Notes: generated by a model not told the origin, from the letters alone. A stretch of 64,000 nucleotides of DNA from Candidatus Rhodoferax bjergmarkensis (GCA_016708345.1 JADJFX010000034.1:100484-164483), one strand, 5' to 3'; shown: positions 17,601-25,366, counted from the first letter of the stretch. Numbers and translations: made by a program.

Positions 17601-18280
17601 AAGCGGTGCGCTGCCTCAAGGCCGGTATCGAGCCCGACCTGCTCAGCCCGCTCAACGTGACTACCGACATCAACCTGCACGCCCCCGCCCTGCTGCCTGA
17701 CGACTACTGCGGCGATGTGCATCTGCGCCTGTCGTTCTACAAAAAACTGGCCACCGCCAAGACGCCCGACCAGATCGACGCCCTGCTGGAAGAAATTGTC
17801 GACCGCTTCGGCAAACTGCCCGCCCAAGCCCAAACCCTGATCGACGTACACCGCCTGCGCGTCATCGCCAAGCCTTATGGCGTGGTGAAGGTGGATGCAG
17901 CCCCCGGCGTCATCACCATCACCTTCAAGAAAAACCCGCCGATTGATTCGATGAAGATCATTGCCATGATCCAGAAAAACAAACACATCAAGCTGGCCGG
18001 CAATGAGAAGCTGCGCATTGAACGGGAGCTGCCAGAAGTGAAAGACCGGGCGCAGATGGTGCGCGATGTGCTGCGCAATTTGGGGCAGCCGGTGGGGAAG
18101 CTGTGGGGGTGGGGAAATAACTGGGAGTTGGCGCTAGGCTGCCCACTGGCACCAAGCTCAACGCCGCAAGGGTTCTGGTATGAACTGGGGTCTGGAATGA
18201 AGGGTTCGCATCGGGAGGAACCCTTCGAGGGCGTGGTCCAGTTTGGGGGAAACCCGGCTTGCCGCCTAGAATTGACCTGA
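14633..18280 (+). CDS. mfd: Transcription-repair coupling factor Mfd
   Basis: About 1,215 residues. Mfd removes RNA polymerase stalled at DNA damage and recruits UvrA. Seen in order: UvrB-like N-terminal region (SPGEYAVRGGLIDIFP), RNA-polymerase interaction domain (DPVVHSQHGIGRYRGL), helicase motif I GDVGFGKTEVALR, DEEH box IIDEEHRFG, TLTATPIPRTL, motif VI QLRGRVGRSHHQAYAYL, and the C-terminal TRCF domain (FYKKLATAKTPDQIDALLEE). The ATG at 14633 starts MDLPKLHPGKRY; an earlier in-frame start has an implausible Phe/Val-rich leader. The tail after VRDVLRNLGQ is about 50 residues longer than usual and low in similarity, suggesting loss of the original stop. Divergent from ispD. Confidence 0.95.
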   Translation: MDLPKLHPGKRYTLPRPVGSADALLLAQLGEREKSAKRLTAIVTADATDAQRLIDEMAFFAPNLRCALFPDWETLPYDAFSPHQDLISERLATLWRIQQRNKDTGADVVIVPATTALYRLAPPSFLAAYTFHFKVKQKLNEAKFKAQLTLAGYSHVTQVVSPGEYAVRGGLIDIFPMGSPVPYRVDLFDDEIDSIRTFDPDSQRSLYPVPEVRLLPGREFPMDDAARARFRSRWRELLEGDPTKSRIYKDMGNGVATAGIEYYLPLFFEETATVFDYLGPDATVVLHGDLEGAFQHFWQDTKERYRLVQNNPDCPALPPESLFLGIEQFYARVNQHAQLAIRPVIEDVADSALFQRLGELSVVRGAEDPLSRLKEHARNTAHRVLVLAESEGRKTSLLDFLHASHLNPPSFDSLAEFEQSKEPLGIATSLLNIGFSWLEQGIDFVTETELFAAGPTTRRRKKQEQVSDVEALIKDLSELNLGDPVVHSQHGIGRYRGLINLDLGNKLPNGEPDMQEFLHLEYADKATLYVPVSQLQLISRYTGVSADEAPLHKLGSGQWEKAKRKAAEQVRDSAAELLNIYARRAAREGHAFRYSPGDYETFANDFGFEETADQKAAIHCVIQDMISPRPMDRLICGDVGFGKTEVALRAAFIAITGGKQVAFLAPTTLLAEQHFQTLVDRFAKWPVKVAEMSRFRSGKEITAALKGVADGTIDIVVGTHKLLSESTKFKDLGLLIIDEEHRFGVRHKEQMKALRAEVDVLTLTATPIPRTLGMALEGLRDLSVIATAPQRRLAIKTFVRTEGAGVIREAVLRELKRGGQVYFLHNEVETIENRRATLQELLPEARIAVAHGQMPERQLESVMRDFVAQRYNLLLCSTIIETGIDVPTANTIVMSRADKFGLAQLHQLRGRVGRSHHQAYAYLMVPDLESLTKQATQRLDAIQAMEELGSGFYLAMHDLEIRGAGEVLGENQSGNMLEVGFQLYNEMLSEAVRCLKAGIEPDLLSPLNVTTDINLHAPALLPDDYCGDVHLRLSFYKKLATAKTPDQIDALLEEIVDRFGKLPAQAQTLIDVHRLRVIAKPYGVVKVDAAPGVITITFKKNPPIDSMKIIAMIQKNKHIKLAGNEKLRIERELPEVKDRAQMVRDVLRNLGQPVGKLWGWGNNWELALGCPLAPSSTPQGFWYELGSGMKGSHREEPFEGVVQFGGNPACRLELT

Positions 18281-18286
18281 TTCAGG

Positions 18287-18520
18287 GTGTGGGATTTTTC
18301 GGAAATTCCATACCTGAATAAAAGTCTAAAAAAACCATCGAAACCCAAGCTAGAAGCCATTCTCAGGAGTTTTTCATGTCCAGCATATCCCGCAGTGCCA
18401 AGATGGCTCAACCGTTTTTACAATCTACGTTACGCCATGAATGAGCTTGGGCGTCACACCTTGACCGACGGCAAAATTACCTTGCTCGTCCAAGTTGGAG
18501 CCGACGGCGAAAAGCGATGA
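18287..18520 (+). CDS. Small hypothetical protein
   Basis: Up to 77 residues; the start is unclear (an internal ATG at 18437 would give 27 residues ending GKITLLVQVGADGEKR). No family is recognised. Its TGA overlaps the ATG of the next gene, implying joint translation, which is the main reason to think it is real. Confidence 0.35.
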   Translation: MWDFSEIPYLNKSLKKPSKPKLEAILRSFSCPAYPAVPRWLNRFYNLRYAMNELGRHTLTDGKITLLVQVGADGEKR

Positions 18521-19011
18521 GTATGTTGAAGGAATTCCTTGAAACCCGGCAATATGAAGGGGAACCAAGACGACGATGGTTCTACTCTAAGGACTTGGAT
18601 CTCATTGTTTGGGTAAACGAAGCAAATCTACCCTTCAAATTTCAGCTCTGCTACGACTCCAGGCTCCAGGAACATGCTCTCACCTGGGAGTCGGGCAGAG
18701 GCTTTGATCATTCATGCGTTGACTCTACAAAATCGCAATCTGGACATATGGCAAGTCAGATACTTGTTCATAACGGTGATCAGTTTGATCGTGACCGTGT
18801 AAGGGACACCTTTGTTGCATCCAGCCATGCGTTGGAAGTCCAAATCCGCGATCTCATCACCTTGGTGTTAGACGCTTATCCAAATAGTCCAAATATTGCA
18901 GCTCGCAGGCCTGCGCCTTTGCTCAAAGCGGACAAGCTTCCAGCTTCAGAACGCAGGCCTGCGCCTTTGTGGAAATCGCAAGGTCGCCCGTGGTGGAAGT
19001 TTTGGGCTTAA
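18517..19011 (+). CDS. Hypothetical protein with RRPAPL repeat
   Basis: A 164-residue soluble protein (MSMLKEFLETRQYEGEPRRR). No family is recognised. The C-terminus holds two copies of RRPAPL encoded by an 18-bp direct repeat (CGCAGGCCTGCGCCTTTG at 18904 and 18952) whose first 12 bases are a perfect palindrome, and it ends in a basic, Trp-rich tail (GRPWWKFWA). The preceding small frame overlaps its start. Confidence 0.5.
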   Translation: MSMLKEFLETRQYEGEPRRRWFYSKDLDLIVWVNEANLPFKFQLCYDSRLQEHALTWESGRGFDHSCVDSTKSQSGHMASQILVHNGDQFDRDRVRDTFVASSHALEVQIRDLITLVLDAYPNSPNIAARRPAPLLKADKLPASERRPAPLWKSQGRPWWKFWA

Positions 19012-19020
19012 AAGAATTTG

Positions 19021-19128
19021 CATCATCCGATAGGCGTCGGCTGCACACTGGTCACAGACAACGAAGCCGAATTCCGCAGCCGCGTGCCGGGATTGCGGGT
19101 GGAATACTGGCTGCCACCCATTACATAG
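19021..19128 (+). pseudogene. C-terminal remnant of a VapC-type PIN toxin
   Basis: A 35-codon frame ending at TAG (19126-19128) reads GCTLVTDNEAEFRSRVPGLR and then VEYW, the usual end of VapC/FitB-type PIN-domain nucleases (LVTNN..EF.RV.GL..E.W). No start and none of the earlier catalytic blocks are present, so this is a fragment. It lies between the unknown gene at 18517 and an interspersed repeat at 19157. Confidence 0.55.
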
Positions 19129-19156
19129 AAAAAATGCCACTACCGCACGTCAATCC

Positions 19157-19184
19157 TGCGCAAGAAGCTATCAATTTCATAGTA
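19157..19184 (-). repeat. Interspersed palindromic repeat, short copy
   Basis: TGCGCAAGAAGCTATCAATT followed by TCATAGTA; a partial, intergenic copy of the repeat family also seen at 14186, 26184, 39870, 41254 and 57362. Confidence 0.4.
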
Positions 19185-19241
19185 AATATGGGTTCTCAGG
19201 AGAATTTTTTGCCCATTTGAACAGCCAAACGGGAATGAGGT

Positions 19242-20051
19242 TCAAAGCATCTTGCGCCCAATCAACCCGCCGATTCGCCGCACCAGCCACTTGGGCGTGC
19301 CGCGCGAGGCAATCATGGCTGCGCGGTTGAGGGTGCCGGGCACACAAATGACCTCACCCTTCATGCAAGCCTCAAACCCTTGCCGCGCCACGTCACCCAC
19401 CTCGGCAATCAAAAAGCCGGGAATTTGCGAGAGCTGGGCGTTGGCGTCTTTGGCGGCAAAGAGCATTTGGGTGGCTGTGATGCCCGGGCACAAGGTGGTG
19501 ACGGTAACCCCCGTGCCCTTGAGCTCTTCCGCCAATGACTCGCTGAGCGACAGCACAAAGGCCTTGCTGGCTGCGTAGGTGGCCAGCATGGGAACAGGCT
19601 GAAAGGCGGCGACCGAGGCCACGTTCAAAACGCGGCCCTTGCCCTGCTCTACCATCGGCGGTAAAAAATGCGCCAACATGGCAGTCAGGCCCGAAATATT
19701 GAGGTCAATGATGCTTTGATGCTGCGCTGGTGTCATGCGGCCAAAGGCGTTTTGCTCCATGATGCCCGCACAATTGACCAGCACATCCACCGCGCAGTGC
19801 TGCCGCTGCAGGGATGCGAACAGCCCGGACGCAGCGTCACTGAGCGCCAGGTCCGCTGGCTCCACCCAGACCCTGGCACCATGCGAGGCCTTGAGTTCAC
19901 CCGCCAGCGCCTGCAATTTGTCAGCGCTGCGCGCCACCAGCACCAGATCGTGCCCCGCACCCGCAAAGCAGTGGGCCAGTGCTTCCCCAATGCCGGAAGA
20001 TGCGCCGGTAATCAAAGCAACGGGGTGCTTCGGAGATGTTTTTGTAACCAT
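19242..20051 (-). CDS. Short-chain dehydrogenase/reductase
   Basis: About 269 residues, classical SDR fold. The cofactor motif is TGASSGIGEALA near residue 15; NCAGIM follows near residue 90; the catalytic tetrad includes Ser in NVASVAAF and the YAASK motif. The C-terminus ends with a short hydrophobic basic region (LVRRIGGLIGRKML). Substrate unknown. I start at the ATG at 20051; an upstream extension overlaps lpdA-like remnant sequence and has no support. Confidence 0.88.
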   Translation of the reverse strand: MVTKTSPKHPVALITGASSGIGEALAHCFAGAGHDLVLVARSADKLQALAGELKASHGARVWVEPADLALSDAASGLFASLQRQHCAVDVLVNCAGIMEQNAFGRMTPAQHQSIIDLNISGLTAMLAHFLPPMVEQGKGRVLNVASVAAFQPVPMLATYAASKAFVLSLSESLAEELKGTGVTVTTLCPGITATQMLFAAKDANAQLSQIPGFLIAEVGDVARQGFEACMKGEVICVPGTLNRAAMIASRGTPKWLVRRIGGLIGRKML

Positions 20052-20087
20052 GAAATTTCCTGTTGATTTGCCGTGATTCAAACACAT

Positions 20088-20380
20088 TCGGCACGCTGGG
20101 AAAAACGCAGGCGTTGAAGGCGGCGCTGGCCAACTGGATGTGGGGCACGTTGGTGCGCAACTGGATGTCGACGATGATGAAGCCACGGTCTGTGACGGCT
20201 ACGCCGGCCTTGTCGGCAGCAATCCTTGTGCCGTTTGGCGTGCTGGCTCCGGCCTGCAGCACCAGATCGTAGACCTGCGGGGGCGGCACGGTCATCTCTA
20301 TTTTTGCAGGCGTAAAAGTGACCTCTTCGCGCGCTGGCATTGGGCGAGAAGCTACTGATTTTGTAGCAAGCATGGTGTTG
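20088..20380 (-). pseudogene. lpdA paralogue fragment A
   Basis: The translation MLATKSVASRPM, then TVPPPQVYDLVLQA, DKAGVAVTDRGFIIVDIQ and RTNVPHI matches the intact E3 at 38297-40183 (its DNA at about 38860-39090), followed after a deletion of about 50 codons by LASAAFNACVFPSV. It is a decayed piece of a second dihydrolipoamide dehydrogenase gene. Two more pieces lie at 21123 and 23131. Confidence 0.75.
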
Positions 20381-20716
20381 TACCAGAGCCGCAGTCATGG
20401 GCCATGCTGCTTATTGGCGTCGCTCTGGTGAGTCTGAAGCTGCGCCATTCCGAACGAAACTGCTTGATTCCTTTGCAAGGTCAACGCCTGCTTGATAAAT
20501 TAGTCTGAAAATTCTGATTTCATTGTTGTTTGAGTCTCTATGAGTAAATTCATTAGAGACGAAAACTAGTCTGACACAGCGGGTTCAGCGGCAGGCGGCA
20601 ATGCCACGCCGTTGGCGTGAGGGGGGTGGGTCGGCATGGGGTGCGAATTCCGGTAGTGCGTCGCATGAACAATCTAGGATAATGGCCACGCCATTAGGAA
20701 CCTCTGAAGCCAATCC
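20381..20716. other. Intergenic region with a hairpin
   Basis: No gene is supported here. A seven-base inverted repeat, GTCTCTA (20534-20540) and TAGAGAC (20554-20560), could be an operator or transcript hairpin. The region is AT-rich at 20490-20570, unlike its surroundings. Confidence 0.35.
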
Positions 20717-20998
20717 ATGATCGACACTCCACAACAACAGCCCCCCACGCTGCCTGCCGATGTGCTTGATGCGCTCCTGAGTGGCAACAAAATTGAAGCC
20801 ATCAAGCTTCTGCGCCAACGCACCGGAATAGGCCTCAAAGAAGCCAAAGACCAAATCGATGCTGTCGCACCCCAGGTGCTCAAAGCCAAAATCCGCGCCC
20901 ACCTTACCCCTGGCGAACAAAGCGCTTCAGGCATGCAAACTTGGTGGTGGCTTGTGGTGGCAGCAGCGGCTGTGGCGGTTTATTACTTCGTCCGCTGA
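20717..20998 (+). CDS. Membrane-anchored protein with ribosomal L7/L12 C-terminal-like domain
   Basis: A 93-residue protein. Residues 22-50 (LSGNKIEAIKLLRQRTGIG and LKEAKDQID) match the L7/L12 C-terminal fold, which in the ribosome recruits GTPase factors. The rest differs: an N-terminal Pro/Gln-rich start and a C-terminal membrane helix (WWWLVVAAAAVAVYYFVR). Such short L7/L12-like membrane proteins occur in proteobacteria without known function. It lies between two fragments of the decayed lpdA paralogue. Confidence 0.75.
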   Translation: MIDTPQQQPPTLPADVLDALLSGNKIEAIKLLRQRTGIGLKEAKDQIDAVAPQVLKAKIRAHLTPGEQSASGMQTWWWLVVAAAAVAVYYFVR

Positions 20999-21122
20999 CG
21001 GATAACGGTATCGGCTCGGCGGACCCGGCTGGCGGCGTGGGCTTGAGTGGCCAATAGAAGCAGGACAAGTTGGCTTATGCCGGCCGTGCTTTCGGGATTC
21101 AGGGGCCAGTGCCCACAAAACT

Positions 21123-21200
21123 GCTGTAGCCGCGCACGATAGTGACCTTGCGCATCCTGGCCATGACCGCCAAGCGCGCCGGTGAGTTTGCCAGCATCCG
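21123..21200 (-). pseudogene. lpdA paralogue fragment B
   Basis: About 75 bases closely match the intact lpdA at 39470-39535 (region encoding GKLTGGLAAMAKMRKVTIVR), including GCGCAAGGT and CGTGCGCGGCTAC, but with frame-breaking changes. It lies just upstream of the OFA transporter gene on the opposite strand. Confidence 0.65.
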
Positions 21201-21265
21201 GCACAGTTACACTTTTTGCACGGGAACACGCGAAGTTCCATCAACAACCCCTGCAAGGACTTGGC

Positions 21266-22510
21266 ATGACTGACGTAATCAAAAACAGAGGCTGGAGCGT
21301 GACCTTTGCCGGCACGGGCATTAACCTGGCCTTGGGTGTTTTGTACACATGGAGCATTTTTCAGGCCGCCATTAAAAAGTCCATCGAGCAAGGTGGCGAA
21401 GGTGCCTTCACGTGGGACCCCGCCTCGGTGAGTGACCCGTATGCGGTGTGTTGCTTGGTGTTTGCTTTCTCCATGATTGTGGCTGGCAAGGTGCAAGACC
21501 AGTTTGGTCCCCGCATCACGGCCACCATTGGCGGTGCATTGGTGGGGGCGGGCCTGCTGCTGGTCTCGCAAAGCACCAGTTACATCATATGGGTGCTGGG
21601 CTTTGGTGTGCTAACGGGCGCTGGCATTGGGTTTGGCTATTCGTCGGCCACGCCCCCTGCCTTGAAGTGGTTCCCCAGTGGCAAAACAGGCTTGATCGCC
21701 GGGCTGGTGGTGGCCGGGTTTGGCCTGGCCCCGGTTTACATTGCGCCGCTGGCGACCTATCTGCTGGGCGTATTTGGCCTGCACCAAGCCATGCTGATTT
21801 TTGGTGTCGCCTTTTTTGTGGTGGTAAGCGTGCTGGCCACTTTTTTGGTGAACCCGCCCAAAGGCTACGTGCCGGTCAACCTCAACCCTGATGAAGACCA
21901 GATCGCCACTTCGGTCAAAACCGGTGCAGACATGGGCACCGCGCAGGTGCTGCGTTCACTACAGTTCTGGAAACTGTGGGTGCTGTTTTTCATAGGCTCG
22001 GGTGCGGGTTTGATGGTGATTGGCAATGTGGCGAGCATGGCCAAAGCCAGCATGGGCGCGGCCGCGTTTGTGGCGGTGGCCATCATGGCGGTGGGTAATG
22101 CATCGGGGCGCATTATTGCGGGGGTGGCATCAGACGCTATTGGCCGACGGCTGGCCTTGGTCTTTTTCTTCACGCTACAGGCCGTGAACATGTTTTTGGC
22201 CATCTTTGTGGTCGGCGCGCAGGGAGCCATGGCGCTGATGATTGTTTTAAGCGCCACCTTTATCGGGTTTAACTACGGCACCAACCTGGCTATTTTTCCC
22301 GCTTACGCCAAGACGTGGTGGGGTCTCAAATCATTCGGCACCAACTATGGCTGCTTGATGACGGCATGGGGTATGGGTGGCTTTGTCATGACACGGGTCA
22401 GCTCCATGCTGGTTGCCCAAACCGGTGGCTACGTAGGCTCATTTGTGCTGGCGGGCGTGCTTTTGCTGGTGGGTGCTGCGATTGCACTCACATTAAAAGA
22501 CCCTGGCTGA
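21266..22510 (+). CDS. OFA-family MFS transporter (oxalate/formate antiporter type)
   Basis: A 414-residue inner-membrane carrier with about 12 helices. Family marks: the opening GWSVTFAGTGINLALGVLYT and WSIFQAAI, the loop GKVQDQFGPR, GFGYSSATPPALKWFP, and NYGTNLAIFPAYAKTWWG. Substrate not determined; OFA members carry oxalate, formate or other small carboxylates. The ATG at 21266 has AAGGA upstream; the longer frame from 21182 runs through lpdA remnant sequence. It stands alone, facing a second MFS gene on the other strand. Confidence 0.85.
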   Translation: MTDVIKNRGWSVTFAGTGINLALGVLYTWSIFQAAIKKSIEQGGEGAFTWDPASVSDPYAVCCLVFAFSMIVAGKVQDQFGPRITATIGGALVGAGLLLVSQSTSYIIWVLGFGVLTGAGIGFGYSSATPPALKWFPSGKTGLIAGLVVAGFGLAPVYIAPLATYLLGVFGLHQAMLIFGVAFFVVVSVLATFLVNPPKGYVPVNLNPDEDQIATSVKTGADMGTAQVLRSLQFWKLWVLFFIGSGAGLMVIGNVASMAKASMGAAAFVAVAIMAVGNASGRIIAGVASDAIGRRLALVFFFTLQAVNMFLAIFVVGAQGAMALMIVLSATFIGFNYGTNLAIFPAYAKTWWGLKSFGTNYGCLMTAWGMGGFVMTRVSSMLVAQTGGYVGSFVLAGVLLLVGAAIALTLKDPG

Positions 22511-22622
22511 GCAAACAGTTCCGGGTCTATCCACCCTGGAATTCGTCCAAAGCGAGGTTTATTCCCCCCTTGTTTGGGCTCGCCAGAGACTGAACGACAT
22601 TTGGCAGCCCGGCGGGAAATTG

Positions 22623-23060
22623 CTATTTCAGAATAGCTCCGCAGCGCCCGGAAGTGCACGGGGTGGTGTATTGGCTGATGAAGGTGCGGAAGTTTCTGCC
22701 CATTTGGCCCATGTCGGCGCAGGTGGCTGCGTCACCATCAAAGGCAAAACCGTCTGTTCCACCTGCGTTGAGCACCTCTACCCGCTTGAGTCCCATCTTG
22801 GCGAAGGGCCCGGGGCTGCGCCACTGCTCGGCACAAATGCTGTGGTAGATGAAGGTGAAGTAGGTCAACTCGGTGAGGGTGGCTTTGTCCAGCACCACAC
22901 GCAGTGTGCCGCCCTCCATGGCAGCGCTTTTGGTGCCGTGTGAACCGAGTGATTTGCCCAGCGGCTCGGGCACGTTCTTCAGTTCAGTACCGGCAAAAGC
23001 CACCATGACCAAACATCCCATACCCAATGTGATCCAGTTTTTCACGAAAATTCCCTTCAT
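22623..23060 (-). CDS. Hypothetical exported protein
   Basis: A 145-residue protein starting MKGIFVKNWITLGMGC with a signal-peptide-like hydrophobic segment (LGMGCLVMVAFAG). The mature part is acidic to neutral with several Cys (YHSICAEQW, CADMG, TTPCTSGRCGAIL) that may form disulfides. The reading frame continues upstream without a stop into the lpdA fragment at 23131, but that part is remnant sequence, so I start it at 23060. No family is recognised. Confidence 0.55.
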   Translation of the reverse strand: MKGIFVKNWITLGMGCLVMVAFAGTELKNVPEPLGKSLGSHGTKSAAMEGGTLRVVLDKATLTELTYFTFIYHSICAEQWRSPGPFAKMGLKRVEVLNAGGTDGFAFDGDAATCADMGQMGRNFRTFISQYTTPCTSGRCGAILK

Positions 23061-23130
23061 GTAAGGGTTGACATTGTTACCCAAGCCGCACAGTGGCACA
23101 GTGACAAGACCCCACGCCTTGTCATACTTT

Positions 23131-23330
23131 GCACCCTGCGGTGAGTCGTCAAACAGCAGCTTGGTGACGCATCCATCCCTGCCGTTGGCAATGGCGCGGG
23201 CTGAAGCGGCCCAAGGGAGCAGACCCTTTTTGACCTTGATGCCTTGCTTGGCGCGCCAGGTCTTCGGTGAGTCCGACCCAAGCCACTTCGGGGCCGGTGT
23301 AGGCCACGCTGGTGAAGCCGCCGTCATTGA
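23131..23330 (-). pseudogene. lpdA paralogue fragment C
   Basis: Two frames together spell SVAYTGPEVAWVGLTEDLA, KQGIKVKKGLLPWAASARAI and GCVTKLLFDDSP, matching residues of the intact E3 at 38520-38700 with about one mismatch in five. It corresponds to the part downstream of fragment A, yet lies upstream of it on the minus strand, so the pieces have been shuffled. Confidence 0.7.
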
Positions 23331-23442
23331 AGCGACGGGTGAAAACCATTGCAGGTACCGTCCTTGAAGGAAGGCTACGTCCAGCACCATGTCGTGGGGG
23401 GGGCCAGCAGACTTGGACAGCGCACAAACCAGTCAGACGGTG

Positions 23443-23568
23443 TCAAAAGCAGGCCCACAGTTGGTTGGCCAACTGCACTATGAAGTGCGGTTGGGTGTAA
23501 AGCATGAACACCGCAACCAGTGCCACCAGTGCGAGGCTGAGTATCAGCAGATGTTTGCGCGGCGTCAT
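23443..23568 (-). CDS. 41-residue membrane peptide coupled to MFS transporter
   Basis: MTPRKHLLILSLALVALVAV, then FMLYTQPHFIVQLANQLWACF. One transmembrane helix with a basic N-terminus and a conserved-looking C-terminal amphipathic tail. Its ATG overlaps the TGA of the MFS gene (ATGA at 23565-23568), which implies translational coupling and possibly a role as an accessory subunit of the carrier. Function unknown. Confidence 0.55.
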   Translation of the reverse strand: MTPRKHLLILSLALVALVAVFMLYTQPHFIVQLANQLWACF

Positions 23569-24791
23569 GCGGGTTGCGTCCGGTTCGGGGGCGTGCGCGC
23601 GATGGCACTCTCATTCACTGGCAGGTTGATCAGGGCCGCCGCAACACCGAGGGCGATGGCAATGGTCCACACGATGTCGTAACTGCCGGTCTTGTCATAC
23701 AGATAGCCGCCCAGCCAGACCCCCATGAACGAGCCGATCTGGTGGCTGAAAAACACAAACCCGCCCAGCATGGACAGGTGGGCCACTCCAAATATCTGAG
23801 CCACGGTGGCATTGGTTGGCGGCACGGTGGACAGCCACAAGACCCCCATCACAGCAGAAAAAACGTAGACGCTGACGGACGACAACGGCACCCACAAAAA
23901 CACCGCAATGGCCACCGCGCGCGCCAGGTAGATAAAGGCCAGAATGTGGCGCCGTGGCAAGTGCTGTCCCAAAGCCCCGGCCGCATAGGTTCCCAGTACA
24001 TTGAACAGGCCAATCAAGGCCAGCGCGTAGCTGGCGACCTGCGGTGACAGCCCTTTGTCCTTCAGGTAGCTGGGCATGTGCACGCCAATGAATACCACCT
24101 GAAAACCACACACAAAGTAGCCCGCCATCAGCAGTTGAAAGCTGGGGTACTGAAACGCCTCGCGCAGCGCCTGGGTGATGGACTGCTCGCGTGGTGCAGC
24201 CGAGGCACCACCAAACCCCGGTTCGCGCAGACCCCAGGCCATGGGAATCATCAGCAGTGAGGCCAGTCCAAGTACCACCAAAGCCTGCTGCCAGCCGATG
24301 CTGCCAATCAGAAAACCCTCGGTTGGAACCATCAGAAATTGTCCGAAGGAGCCCACTGCAGCGGCCACCCCCATGGCCCAGGAGCGTTTTTCGGCTGCCA
24401 CGTTGCGCCCGATCACACCATAAATGACTGCATAGGTAGTGCCGGCCTGCGCCATGCCAATCAGCACCCCGGTGCCCAGAGCAAACTGCAGGGGCGTGTG
24501 GGCGTAGGCCATGCCCAGCAGTCCCAGGGCATACAGCACCGAGCCGACGACGATGACCCGAAAGGCTCCGAACAGGTCCGCCACCATACCGGCAAAAATG
24601 CCCGAAAAACCCCACACCAGGTTCTGAATGGCCATGGCCATGGCAAAGGTTTCGCGCGTCCAGCCCTGAGCCTGGGTGATGGGCTGCAGCCAAAGGCCAA
24701 AGCCGTGGCGAATGCCCATGGACAGCGTCACGATGATGGCACCATAGGCCAGCACCTGCGTGATGGAGAGGGAGTGGGGAGACATGCGCAT
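23565..24791 (-). CDS. MFS transporter
   Basis: About 408 residues and 12 predicted helices. Marks: the opening LAYGAIIVTLSMGIRHGFGLW, loop GMVADLFGAFRVIVVG, LIGMAQAGTTYAVIYGVIGR, and the C-terminal GGYLYDKTGSYDIVW. This resembles monocarboxylate-type MFS carriers; the substrate is not known. I use the ATG at 24791 (MRMSPHSLSITQ); in-frame starts at 24785 and 24809 are also possible. The downstream 41-residue peptide gene overlaps its stop. Confidence 0.82.
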   Translation of the reverse strand: MRMSPHSLSITQVLAYGAIIVTLSMGIRHGFGLWLQPITQAQGWTRETFAMAMAIQNLVWGFSGIFAGMVADLFGAFRVIVVGSVLYALGLLGMAYAHTPLQFALGTGVLIGMAQAGTTYAVIYGVIGRNVAAEKRSWAMGVAAAVGSFGQFLMVPTEGFLIGSIGWQQALVVLGLASLLMIPMAWGLREPGFGGASAAPREQSITQALREAFQYPSFQLLMAGYFVCGFQVVFIGVHMPSYLKDKGLSPQVASYALALIGLFNVLGTYAAGALGQHLPRRHILAFIYLARAVAIAVFLWVPLSSVSVYVFSAVMGVLWLSTVPPTNATVAQIFGVAHLSMLGGFVFFSHQIGSFMGVWLGGYLYDKTGSYDIVWTIAIALGVAAALINLPVNESAIARTPPNRTQPA

Positions 24792-24892
24792 GGTCTTAAT
24801 TGTCGCCAATCTGCACCTTGCGTGTTGGCGAAAGCGGTGTGGTTCTTTAGGCGCTGTGGTTATAGAATTCCTCCGCCATTTTGGGCAAAACC

Positions 24893-25366
24893 TTATTGGT
24901 ATTTTTTCCTTTCATAGCGCAGCTTTCTTGCTACACCGCGTTTGCCGGGTCCGTTTTCCCAGTCCAGCGTTGTCGTGGTGATCAGGTCCAGATCCCGCCA
25001 GCCATTGGTGGATGTGGTTGACAACGCGAGGGCATTCGTCTGGTTCTCGATCACACAAGGGAGCTGACTATTTTCCATCTGGTCAAAACACCCACTTGAG
25101 TCAACCATCGTCCAGGAGCGCATGGCATGGTCACTCAGAACGGGGCGAAGCATTTTTCCTTCTTCTACAAATAGGGTCAAGTAGTCATTGCTGCCGCCCT
25201 CCGCATAGCGCGGGCTGTGCCCTATTTTCATCCTGACCCCAAAGGCCCGGACATTGGGTGCGAGACTGTATCTGGCGGTATCCAGGCTCAACCCGCAGGT
25301 GCGCCGCCGTCTCCACCATACGCCGGGTGGTGCACGAGGGGCAACTGAAACGGCCATGCCTCCCAT
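24893..25366 (-). CDS. Hypothetical protein, probably 5'-truncated
   Basis: The convincing part runs from about 25290 downward: YSLAPNVRAFGVRMKIGHSP, NDYLTLFVEEGKMLRPVLSD, WTMVDSSGCFDQ, then GWRDLDLITTTTLDWENG and a very basic end (KRGVARKLRYERKKYQ). Upstream codons are Arg/Gly/Pro-rich and look non-coding, and no signal peptide or good start is seen, so the N-terminus appears lost. It may be the tail of an exported protein. No family is recognised. The 25370-25520 gap on either strand shows nothing I can support. Confidence 0.4.
   Translation of the reverse strand: MGGMAVSVAPRAPPGVWWRRRRTCGLSLDTARYSLAPNVRAFGVRMKIGHSPRYAEGGSNDYLTLFVEEGKMLRPVLSDHAMRSWTMVDSSGCFDQMENSQLPCVIENQTNALALSTTSTNGWRDLDLITTTTLDWENGPGKRGVARKLRYERKKYQ

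Noticed and set aside
16241..17986. Long minus-strand open frame (581 codons) opposite mfd
   Set aside because: A shadow of mfd: GC-rich third-position bias, no start context, His/Gln/Val-rich composition and no recognisable motif.
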